Positions 11,840 to 21,382 of a stretch of DNA of 64,000 nucleotides are shown here, one piece after another. A program made the position numbers and the translations under genes. Within the stretch, counting starts at the first letter, position 1. Each line of letters starts with the position of its first letter. The DNA is taken from positions 186,001 to 250,000 of the forward strand of contig JAACJK010000114.1 in NCBI GenBank assembly GCA_013368325.1, read 5' to 3'. Source of the stretch: Ephemerocybe angulata. Lineage: Eukaryota; Basidiomycota; Agaricomycetes; Agaricales; Psathyrellaceae. The notes below the pieces were generated by a model. It was not told the DNA's origin and searched no databases. It was given only the letters and a program-made list of their open reading frames with translations.

Positions 11840-12140
11840 TGATCCACTGATTGTATGCATTGATGGCATTGAATGCAATGATGATTTTGTGCGCATTGAT
11901 GATTTTGGCGCGCAAATTGCAATGATGTTTTTGCCTGGATTGATGTTTTTGTCTGGATTGATGTTTTCGCCTGGATTGATGATTTTGGCGCGCAATGATG
12001 TTGTTGGCGTGCAATGATGTTGTTGACACACAATGATGATTTTGGCGCGCAATGATGTTGTTGGCACACAATGATGATTTTGGCACGCAATGATGTTGTT
12101 TGCACACAATGATGTTGTTGGAATGCATTTGTGTGCAATG
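11840..12140. repeat. Right subterminal array of GCAATGATG(T/A)TKTTGG motifs
   Basis: About fifteen direct copies of a 19-24-bp unit, (G/A)CAATGATG with GTTGTTGGC or ATTTTGGCG, run head to tail. Unlike the left end, nearly all copies lie in the same orientation and the CCAATSATTGG palindrome is not used, though both arrays share the core CAATGAT. Confidence 0.9.
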
Positions 12141-12144
12141 GTTA

Positions 12145-12224
12145 GTCAATGATTGAAAAGGTATTACTTTCGCGTTAATGAGCCCTGGCTGCAATGAAGG
12201 TGTTATATGATAATGCCTATTTCC
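12145..12224 (-). repeat. KDZ right terminal inverted repeat
   Basis: This is the reverse complement partner of 1112-1192. The conserved core reads TTGAAAAGGTATTACTTTCG on the plus strand, followed by AGCCCTGGCTGCAATG, and the end is AATAGG-type (TGCCTATTTCC on the plus strand). Confidence 0.9.
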
Positions 12225-12589
12225 AATGATTCTTTCTTAGCCATAACTAGTGGTGAAAGCTAACCGGGCAGAGCAGGTGAGTCTCAAACCATGGGAGTCC
12301 TATTTACGGTGGTGAAGCCCAAACTGACGGTACGCGTTCGCCCTTAGGCCCCGGGATACGTGTTGGAATTTGGAGGTGGGGACCAGGGAGATTATCCGAT
12401 ATCTCAAAGACGCTTTGAGCACGATGTGCATGGTCACAGCCACGGTGGCATGCAACGAGAAAGGTGCGTTTGGGTCTATCGCAACCTTTGTACGACACAT
12501 CCTAAGTGCTGAGAAATGACAGTGTACTATATAATGACCTTAATTGCGCAATGAAATGCTTTGAACCCCCTGATTGCCCGAGCTCAGCC
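12225..12589. other. Spacer between KDZ right end and next gene
   Basis: No gene is seen. An ACTAGTGG at 12245-12252 resembles the reverse complement of the candidate CACTA terminus at 18747 (ACTAGGGGCATG). It could be the left end of the element carrying the next two genes, but the match is short. Confidence 0.3.
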
Positions 12590-14518
12590 ATGAATGTTGA
12601 CGACAACTCCACCTCTACGAATGCACCTCAAGCTGCTCCAGGATTGAGTACTACTCAAATTGACCCGCAGTACATGGCGAGTCTCGCTCAGGAAGTCGAG
12701 AGGAACATGTCCGCAAAATGGAAAAACCATTTTGATAGTCAATGGGACCAGAGAGAGGAGGCTTATCGACAACAGCTGTGTGATATGCATGCAGAGCATG
12801 CGGCGCTTCAGCAGCAGCTGCTTGAACTTCAGCAGGAGGCCTCGTGAGTAGAGTCTTTGGAATTGTATTTCTTCGCTCCGATTTTGAAGTTTGAGTGCGC
12901 TTAGGTCTTCTGGCATCCCTCCTCCAACACCAACATCGTCACGGATCCAGCTACCAGGCGTACCTGCCTCACGTAAACACACCTCAAGTTCGACTTCGCG
13001 TAAATTCACCAGCCAGAGTCGTGGAAGGGATCGCTCCAGGTCTGCAAGCCCGGCTAGGCAAAAGAAGACTTCCAGGAAGCCATCTTCGAAGCGATCTCGT
13101 CCCTCCAAAGGCAAGAAACCGGTTCACCGCAATAGGGAAGATGAAGGAATGGATGAGGACTCACTATCTGAGGACGAAGATGACGATGAAGACGAAGATG
13201 AGGGTGGGGAGGGTGGGGAGGAGCCAGGACGCCAGGAGGAGTTTCGATTGAAGAAGGATGACTATCCATCGGATATGAAAGAATTTAAGGTGTGTTCCAG
13301 TCTCATCTCTTTGAATGATATCTTAAAAATGCACCCATACATTCCAGAAAGCATTTACTCTCCATATTCGCATTCTTTTCCGCCTTCTCAATGGGAGGAG
13401 CATCCCGCCGACCCCACCTGAACTTGCTATCACCAAATTCAACGATCGCTTCAAGTCAAACGCCGATATTACTCACCAGACGCGCTCGAAAACAGTCCTC
13501 GTTGCTGTCAACGAAGTCCGGTGTGCAGCATTTGTTGCAAATTCGCCTCATCGAGATAGCAGAATTGCGAAGACTGTGCGGAAGATGAAGGACAGCGTGA
13601 TACTTTTCATCGACACCTGTCTGGCGAGATACGGACTTACGGAGTGGTGCCCCGATTTCAGGCAGAGCGCTCACTCACTCTACAACGCGGCACACCGAAC
13701 CATCGCAATCGACACATTTCAGCAGGCTGCTGTTTCCCATGCGTACGCTTCACTTAAGCCGAATTTGAAGTACGCTGAAGACATGGGATGGCTCATGAAG
13801 CTCTATGACCACATCGTTCACCACTTTTTCTACCGGCGCTATGTTCGAAATCTTCGCAACCCAGGGTCTGTTGCTGCCGAGGATGAGGCTAATAGCGCCT
13901 ACCATAACCGGAGTCGAGTAAGTCAACATTCATTTCAATTTGCCGCGATATTTACCTATTCTTTTCTAGCTTGCTGCTGCGCGTCGAAAATGGCTTCGGG
14001 ACAACGGATTTCCTGCCCGATATGTTCGGCTGGCAAGAACAAAGGCGACTTCTGATGATGAGCGCGATCCCGACGGCCAGATGGTTAAGAACCGGCCTGT
14101 GTTTCTGATCAAAACCCGCCCCGAACGCTCTGCTGAAGTAACACAGTTCTTCCGGATTCTCGATAAAAAGCGCGAACGTGTAGCTCGCCTGGATCCCTCT
14201 CGTCGATGGGCAGAGCACGTCCGTCGTGAACCCATCAATCCTATCGAGACTGCTTTCCCCAGTATTCCCCTTGGCATGGCTGCGGACTACTTCGATCGTG
14301 ATTTCTTCAACTCACTCGCACCGGACCTTCGCATTAGAGCAGCTTCACAGACTGTTGCACTTCTTCCAGATGTTGAGCAGTCATTGACGCTTTGTGAAGA
14401 TGAGTGCCTTTCTGATGCTGCATTTAATGCCAAGTACGCCGACGAGCGCCTAGCTGATTACCAGTTTATTGAGGATGGTGATAGGGATATGGACGAGGAT
14501 GGGAATGAGATTCTGTAG
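12590..14518 (+). CDS. Transposon-associated protein of unknown function, Arg/Ser-rich and acidic
   Basis: ATG 12590 opens MNVDDNSTSTNAP, followed by a coiled coil (AEHAALQQQLLELQQEAS), an Arg-Ser-rich nuclear-type region (SRGRDRSRSASPARQKK), a Glu/Asp run, then a conserved helical domain (MKDSVILFIDTCLARYGLTE, HAYASLKPNLKYAEDMGWLM) and a C-terminal domain (FPSIPLGMAADYFDRDFFN) before an acidic tail. Three short introns (after EAS, after EFK, after NRSR) restore frame at each step. I do not recognise a named family; such proteins accompany DNA transposons in many Agaricomycetes. It is convergent with the Tnp2 transposase gene and may be the second protein of that element. It lies outside the KDZ inverted repeats. 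Confidence 0.7.
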
Positions 14519-14639
14519 TTGTGGTAATTGTATTCTTATAGGCCTGCTTAATTCATTAGGATATGCAAAATATGATATGTATTGCCTTTCAGAGATCAAC
14601 GCGAGTGCTGAGCCTGTGCGATGAGTGACTTGAAACCGC

Positions 14640-14833
14640 AGGCCCGGTGCACGCCGCAGGCTGATGCTGGAGAGTAATTGAAATTGTACACATTATTGGG
14701 CTAATCGTAAGGTATGATATTGGTACCGTTCTCTGCGCCTGCTCAATGCGAATCCAACGAATATACAAGCATGAGCCCAAGGTATGACATGCACGAGTAA
14801 TTTGCTATACACTGCTACCATCGCAACCCCGAT
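14640..14833. repeat. 194-bp direct repeat, right copy
   Basis: 193 of 194 bases match 918-1111. It lies in the gap between the convergent companion gene (stop 14518) and the Tnp2 gene (stop 14894). On its right the sequence continues TACTAATAAGCGC, whereas the left copy is followed directly by the KDZ terminus. Confidence 0.95.
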
Positions 14834-14893
14834 TACTAATAAGCGCTCAATTAGGTTTCGCGTTGGTTTCGCGATAACCTGAACAAATTTGAA

Positions 14894-17800
14894 CTATCTA
14901 CTTCGATGTATGCTATTTACAATAACCCTGGTTGGATGAGCAATTCCAAAGGTGCCACTAGGCCGGCAATAGAAAGCAACATGCCCCATTACTTGGCTAG
15001 GTTCGACGACTACCTTTGCCTCCGGAATTCCCGGACATCCATCATACACAACAGTCGCCAAAAATCCAGGGCGTGATTGGTATGGGCTTCGAAAGTTATC
15101 AGCCGGTGAGAGCGGGGAGTGAGGGCAAACCACAATGAATGTACGAATCTTGCCATGGAGAGATATCTTGATAATATGCTCGATCAAGCCAGCACCGATG
15201 GACTGCCCGTCATTGCAAAGATAGCTGATGGAGCTGTTTCCATGATGCATGGCGTGGGTGGAATAAGGCCTCGTCTTGGAGATGATATGCTTGACTGATT
15301 GGCCGTAGCTTGTGAGAACGTTAGCACCTTTTGGATGCGGTAGCTGGCCGTGGTGTCGGTAGTTTGACTCTGGCTCTGATGTTTGAAGGTAAGCAAGAAT
15401 CATTGCATATACACCTTCCTCGAGTTGTTCGCCAGTGCCATTAAAGGATGCATCATCGATAGGCTGCGAGTCTGTGTCTGAATATGTTCTGTCGAGACCT
15501 GGCTTGCTCAGTGTTTCCACAGTTGTTTTCCCCCGAAACAGCTGAAGCGCTGACGAGAAAAGGGAGCCAACTCCGCTTAATGGTCCTTCTTTAAACATCG
15601 CTTGAAGACGCCCGCGGCGGCAGATATTTCGAAGCATGGTAAAGTCCAATTCCCCTAAATAAATGTAAGCATTGAGAAATGAGTAAGACTTGAAATCAAC
15701 TCACAAAGGTGGTGATTGGTCTTGATGCGTTGGAGGGTACCATTGAGCGTTTCGTATGGATACTCGCTTAATTTGATTAACGGGCCCCAGAATTTCATGA
15801 GATCTCCAAGATGCATGGCGTAGTGATGATTTGGTCGAGAATTCGAGCGGGAAAACAGTTCACGAATAGCACGACGGTATTCAGTGTAATGGTGCGTGTA
15901 TGTATCTGCATCCTCGTTTGATGTGCTATGCGCGCAAACAAGATTTGTGCAGATGACGAGGTGCTCGAGGTTATCCAGGAGGTCCAATTTTCTCTTCGTG
16001 GCATCAGTAGCCCAGAGCTCGGGGAGAATCAAGGGGAAAAAGACGCTAAAAGCGATAAGCCACTGGTCTGCCTTGAGTTTGCCATGACTCGCTTCGCCGA
16101 AGTTCGTTGGGAGCCGGGCAAGATAGCTTGGTGTGACAACCTCCGATAGTCCTTCCCGCAGAAAAGCCATATCATCAGAAGTGAACACCTGTGGAGTGGG
16201 ACCTGTTTCTTCTTCCTCTTCTTGGTCTTCCCCATCCTCCTCCTCTTCTTCGACTTCCCCTCCTATTTCCCGATCACCTGGTTCGGACTCTGAGAGTGCT
16301 CCATCAGCATCTTGCATTTCAACGTCCATATCACCAGTAGCATGACCCCGGTGTCTGCGCTGCTGTATCGAGTTGTTTAGAGCATCAATTTCCTCGTCGA
16401 GTGCGGACATGTCGAACGAGGAAACAGTACCCTCGGCACCATCTGCCTCATTTGCACCTCCGTTGCCTATCCCAAGGTCCACCTGAGATTTTGGTGGTGC
16501 TTCGACAATGCCAATACCCCAGAAAACGCGTGCGTGATGCTGGAGTACTCCTTCAACCCAATTGTGCATCATTCCGAGCAATGTATGCTTGACAGGGTCA
16601 CGATAGGAAAGAAGGTGTAATGGGGTCCACCGAACACCATGCTCTTGAAATATTGCTTTCTTCTCTGTGATTGTTGGAGCATCGTGCCACGCCTGAGCAG
16701 CGGCTTTGACCTCAGTCCCGTCTCGAGGAGTAAACTTGGAGTAGTCCAGCTCGTCAATATCATTCTTGTGTAGCTTGCAGATTGAGCAGAAGTTCTTGTT
16801 CGATGCAATCCCAGCACACCCAAGTGCTTTCCGCATCGCTAAGAGATCGCCTATTGCAGGTAAAACAGCAACGCGTATATGCCGGCCATCTGGGTAATTG
16901 AATGTTCGAAAGGTCTTGCCAACTCGGAAGAGATAATCGAAGCGATCCATAATGGGGTCCATGAGATTGTTGAAGGCGGTGGCACTCGGTTCTCTTGGTG
17001 GAGGTGTTATGCCAGCAAAGAAAGTGTATTCGGGGAGGTGTTGAAGCTCGTATGGCAAGTTGAGGCAGAAGAATATGATCGCCCCGCATGAGACTGATTT
17101 CCCAGCAATCTTATTCGTCAATGGGTTAAACCAGTCGATGTAGTAGCTGAATGTGAGATTGCCCCTGGTGCTCGTAAAGCTTCCAAGGCTCTTCCACGCC
17201 GGGCTATCCAGGATTGAGTGCATCCGGGAAGGGTCTCGTTGATGAGTCCATGATTCTTCCATCAAGTCCTCGGTGTTCGGACAAGACAGCAGGAACTGGA
17301 TCCATGAATCTGGGTCTTGCGTTGTGTACAGTCGTCGCGGAACCCTCCTAGGCCCTTGCGGTGTGGTGCGAGTGGTCCATAGCGGTTGATTACACAGCCG
17401 ACTCCGAGAAGTTGCACGATAATAACAACGCTCAGGGAGGTTGGACAAATCGTAACGTGAAAGGCATTCGGGGCAGCAAACAGCACGGTCGAGCAATGGG
17501 TTAACGGAGAGTGAAGACATCGCCGTGCGGACGTCCGTTGGAAGGTTAAGAGATGGCGCGCCGCTAGGAGGAGGCTGAGGACGTAACGGATGTTCGAGAG
17601 TGCCGGTCATTTCAAGGCCACGAAGCATCATTCCGAGGTTCATTGCCATTGTAACCAAAATCTTGCATATTTTGAGAACTATATTCGTCGCATCTCGGCT
17701 TAGGCCAGCGGTTACATGTAGCCACGTAGCAAGCATGCACACAATGGTGAAAATGGACTGGCGATATTCTGCAACGTCTAGACCATTCCGTTAACAAACA

Positions 17801-18244
17801 TCACACAAAGATTAGCCCAGATGTACGCACTATTCCCCAAGCTCGAAACCAAGGGTATGCTGGTCCCTTTCTCCTCCCGCTGCTTTGCTGGAATGCTAGA
17901 TGCCTCAGGTAGAGGCTCAAGCAACGTCTTTCGGGGCCCTCGAGGAGTCCTGTTCAACTGTGTGATCATGATATTAATGAGCAATCAATGAACGATGCAA
18001 TTGGAACCCGTAAACAGGCTTCACAAGCAGCATCAAGCTGCCATGGTACTGAAATGTTCCAACTCACCTGTATCGAAGGATTCCGACGATCAAGTCCTAA
18101 CTTCAAATCCTTGTCTTCGTGGGTCTTCCTAGTGTTGGAGGCGACGAGATTTCCGGGTTGAACATCGCCGAATTCATTTTCAAACTCCCTTCGATGGCAC
18201 CCAGCGGAGATGCAAGTACAAACCACCTTCTTCTTAGGTGGCAT
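14894..18244 (-). CDS. Tnp2-family (CACTA/EnSpm-like) transposase
   Basis: ATG 18244 opens MPPKKKVVCTCISAGCHRRE, a cysteine-containing N-terminus typical of fungal Tnp2 proteins. A single large exon (15655-17742) carries the transposase domain: PDSWIQFLLSCPNTEDLMEE, FTSTRGNLTFSYYIDWFNPL, GAIIFFCLNLPYELQHLPEY, FAGITPPPREPS, and a Cys pair FCSICKLHKNDID, then LLGMMHNWVEGVLQHH. A strongly acidic insert follows (about 16210-16330), then a helical region. The 3' exon (14894-15652) continues ELDFTMLRNICRRGRL. The arrangement is that of Agaricomycete Tnp2 proteins of about 1000 aa. No internal stop was seen, so it looks intact. It should cut and join CACTA-type ends; a candidate end is at 18747. Confidence 0.85.
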
Positions 18245-19400
18245 AGCAGAGATTCCAGAGTGAAAAGAGTTCGCTGTGGGTGAGGATCGAGACAAACAGT
18301 GCGCAGGATCATGCGCTGCGCTGCACTGCACGGTGCATACTAAGACTGTCGGCCCCAGTTCCAAATACGCACAAGCACCGTTCTGGAGGTGGCTGCGGCT
18401 TGCCTCAAGGCTACATAGACTCCTTAACGACTAGTACTCAACTTGTTTATCTTGATTCAAGACCATGTTACCATCGATGGGATAAACAAAAAATATAGCC
18501 CAATTGAAATGGAATAAGAACCCGCAACAAACCAGTTTGATTCTGTGCCACACGGTCCACGGTCCAAACACGGACACGACTCACAAGTGAGAAATGCGGG
18601 TTGGGCCAACGTGCGGCCAAAGCACGTTGACAGGTCTACTCAGGCTGGTATGCCACATTAAAATTGGACAGTAAACTGGTCAGTACATGACCACAACACT
18701 GGAATTCCATGTCACAAACGCAACTGGACACTTACATGCCCCTAGTGTAATGCTTCCTCGAATGACAGGCCACAGTAACTCGTGATTATACCTCCAATTA
18801 ACGTGGTATTGAGCTGAGTAGTATTCGACGTGAAACATCAACGGGGAGGTTCGATATGGAGTATCCGACCTCTGGCATACCGAGATCGGTGGTATAATAG
18901 TAAGTCCCCTTTAGACTTGCGCAGTCAGGTCATTTGGTCGTGGATATTACTAGCGCTCGCTTCACTGCGTGACCTGAGTAGATACTATCGAGAATATATA
19001 CCGGCCTCGGGTTCGGCGTCGTAATTTGAATCATCTTATCCTTGGGATCAGTGATAGAACTGTGATACACGACGCATTCAACGTTTCGTCTCTGTCGGTC
19101 CCGCAGGACCGGGATCATTTTGGCATTTTCTATCAAAGTAAAATCTGATGTGCGCTTGATGACGGCGGTCGGGACACCCCACTTGGCCGTGCACATCCTT
19201 GAGTATCATTGCAATGCTGTGTCGGACGCGGTGGCTGAGGCGTGAACTGACCATGTACATTCTCCATTGAACTGAGCTCGAGCTGCGTAGAGTGAGCTCA
19301 TCCATGGACAGATGTGGATACTTTGTATTTCATGGATTTAAAAGACCCAAGGATTTCAAAAGTACGCATCCCACGTACCACTTTCTCTGTCTCATCTGTA
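18245..19400. other. Intergenic region with candidate CACTA-type terminus at 18747
   Basis: Upstream of the transposase gene the sequence has many short CACA/TGGTC and GTCCA repeats (18530-18740) and reaches GCCCCTAGTG at 18738-18747, which reads CACTAGGGGC inward on the minus strand. That fits a CACTA terminus with subterminal repeats. The matching left end is uncertain (candidates near 763 and 12245). 18750-19400 shows no gene I can support. Confidence 0.4.
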
Positions 19401-20939
19401 ATGGATCCATCAAGCGTGGAGGACGTGACAAGAGCCTTCATCCTTGAGGTGTGTTGCCCCATGGTATATTGTATATTGTCGCTGTAGTCACTCTTATGCA
19501 TCCGAACCCTGCAGTACTCGACGCGTATGTAATTCTCGCCGCTTCTGGCAAGGCTTGCAGTACTCACGCATTGCCTCAGTCGCGGGACATAGTATATATG
19601 TGCGTGGAAATGCCCTTCTCTTTCTTCACCACATTTGGCCCTGACGGACAGGCTTGCAGATATATCATTATCTCTTGACCCTCGACGACGAGGTCGCCCA
19701 TATATGGCCTCAAAGATGGAATTTGGGGAAGACGGTCTTTTTGCTGGTTCGATACATTCCATTTATACGGATTGCAACTGATCTTTGCGGTGAGAACCTA
19801 CTACTGATCTCACCTGAATACGGAGTGTCTACTCATTCTTCTTTGTTAGTGAACATCAGAATCTGGACTCTCTTCGAAACCAAGGTGAGAGGGTACCATC
19901 GTCCTTGACCACTATCTAATCCTGACCGGCGAACTCCATTCATAGTCATGTGCCGCCTTAGTCTGGATATTCTCACGTACGTCCAAGATTTTCGCAATTA
20001 TCTAGTCTGAGGTGAGCGAGCCCATAGCAGTGGCATACCACTTTCAGATCAGCGCAGCCGATGGTGAGTGTTTGGTTCAATCGGACGACATAATAGAGAT
20101 ATAAAGATTTCTCTAGGTGCATTCCTTCTCTGTACTTATGCACTCCTCGGAGCCGAAAGGATTCACTCGGCGATTTTGCTAGCCCTATATGCTGTAAGTC
20201 GATCTAGCCCAAGCAATGATCGCCTGATGCTGACGAGCGAGGATGCTTAGGCATTCACTGTCCCTCTCCTTGCCGTCCTCGTGCTCACAACCGTAACTGC
20301 CAAGTGTGAGCCACCTTCGTTCGACATCCGTTTGTTCCACAACGCCATCTCACGCATACATCTACGATCCAGTTGTCCCGCTGGAGCTGCTATCAAGTGA
20401 TGAGCAGCACGATGGTCGAGCTTGTCATATAGATTACGGAGATAAACTCCTACTCTACAGGAAAATCAATGACTATCTTGTCATAGTGGGAACCGTTGGT
20501 GAGTCTTACTTTCGTTGACTCTTGAGAAGTGTTTAATAATCAGTGACAATCAGTGGCAGCACTCCTGGGGGTCGCGACCATCATCATGCGTTATCGAAAT
20601 CAACAAAGCTCCCTCATAAACGTTATACGGCGCGACGGAGGTATATTCTATCTGTCAGCTATCGGTGAGTACCTGATTGACCTACTGTATTGGGACTATG
20701 TACTTAAAGCCACATCAAAACCAGCACTCCGAGTTTCAACATTCATACTCGCACTGCCAAATATCCAAATGCACGTTTATAACCTCATATACACGGCTCA
20801 GTATGTTGCTTTACCAATGCTCGCTGCCGCGCTCATTCTGGACGTGCGAAAGATTGACGATCCTGGCACACGGGATAGGATCTCTACCCTTATCTTTAGC
20901 TCGCGTCAGGAGGAGTTCAAGCTCCGTAGATATAGATAG
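19401..20939 (+). CDS. DUF6533-like multi-pass membrane protein, copy 1
   Basis: ATG 19401 (MDPSSVEDVTRAFILE) is followed by several short exons. The diagnostic exon reads YHYLLTLDDEVAHIWPQRW, then NLGKTVFLLVRYIPFIRIAT, the 'TLxDEVxxIW' signature of the basidiomycete DUF6533 N-terminus. Hydrophobic exons follow (AFLLCTYALLGAERIHSAIL, FTVPLLAVLVLTTVTAK), then a loop (RACHIDYGDKLLLYRKIND), and a last exon ending ISTLIFSSRQEEFKLRRYR. The family's function is unknown; the pattern is a small integral membrane protein with about six or seven segments. A paralogue lies at 55.6-57.0 kb. Exact exon borders are tentative, but both ends are well supported by the paralogue. Confidence 0.7.
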
Positions 20940-21382
20940 CATTCTGGGCCTTTCGCTTATATGTACCAACTGTAAAAAACAAGCCAATCCGAATGAGGTA
21001 TCTTGGTGGATCCACCACTGAATTCCCTCTGGAGATCCTGATCTTGCTGTGCGCGCTCTCAACCACGTTCAAGAAGGAACACCGCAGTCTCTTGATATCC
21101 GATATAACTTGAGTTTTAAGGCATACAAGAAGCTATCGCAAGGACACGGTCAAGGGTGCGTAAGCGTACAGGTGCTGGAGTACGAGTAGGCACGGCCGGA
21201 CGGCCCACGGGTATTAAACTAGAGTTGCCGGTCTTCCCACGAAACAGATATCGTCGCAATCAATTGGAATCACGGCTTGCTCCCTACCACCACCACGCCC
21301 ATTGTTGGCCTTTTTGCACTCTGGGACCGCATAACCGTTGATATCCCCCCCACTATATCGTGCCTCCCCTATTCCTGGCCAA

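Larger units (their letters stand above)
1112..12224 (+). mobile_element. KDZ-type DNA transposon, complete with terminal inverted repeats
   Basis: The boundaries rest on imperfect terminal inverted repeats: 1112-1192 reads the same as the reverse complement of about 12145-12224, starting GGAA(A)TAGGCATT. A core of about 50 bp (1139-1191) has only two mismatches. Inside the termini lie subterminal repeat arrays, then three genes: an AT-hook protein (minus), a coiled-coil/RNase H1-N-like protein (plus) and a KDZ transposase (plus), and a 230-bp tandem repeat block. Kyakuja-Dileera-Zisupton elements are known as large DNA transposons expanded in Agaricomycetes. No 8-bp target duplication is visible: the flank left of the element is ...CCCCGAT and the right flank is AATGATTC... 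All three reading frames look open once spliced, so the element may be young. Confidence 0.85.

Noticed and set aside
11099..11842. Long ORFs in both strands across the 230-bp tandem repeats
   Set aside because: They repeat with the DNA period and show no codon or domain signal.
1112..12224. TET/JBP oxygenase gene inside the KDZ element
   Set aside because: Looked for because such genes accompany some KDZ elements; no HxD...H 2OG-oxygenase pattern was seen in the three genes.
1104..12232. 8-bp target-site duplication at the KDZ ends
   Set aside because: The flanking octamers (ACCCCGAT and AATGATTC) do not match.
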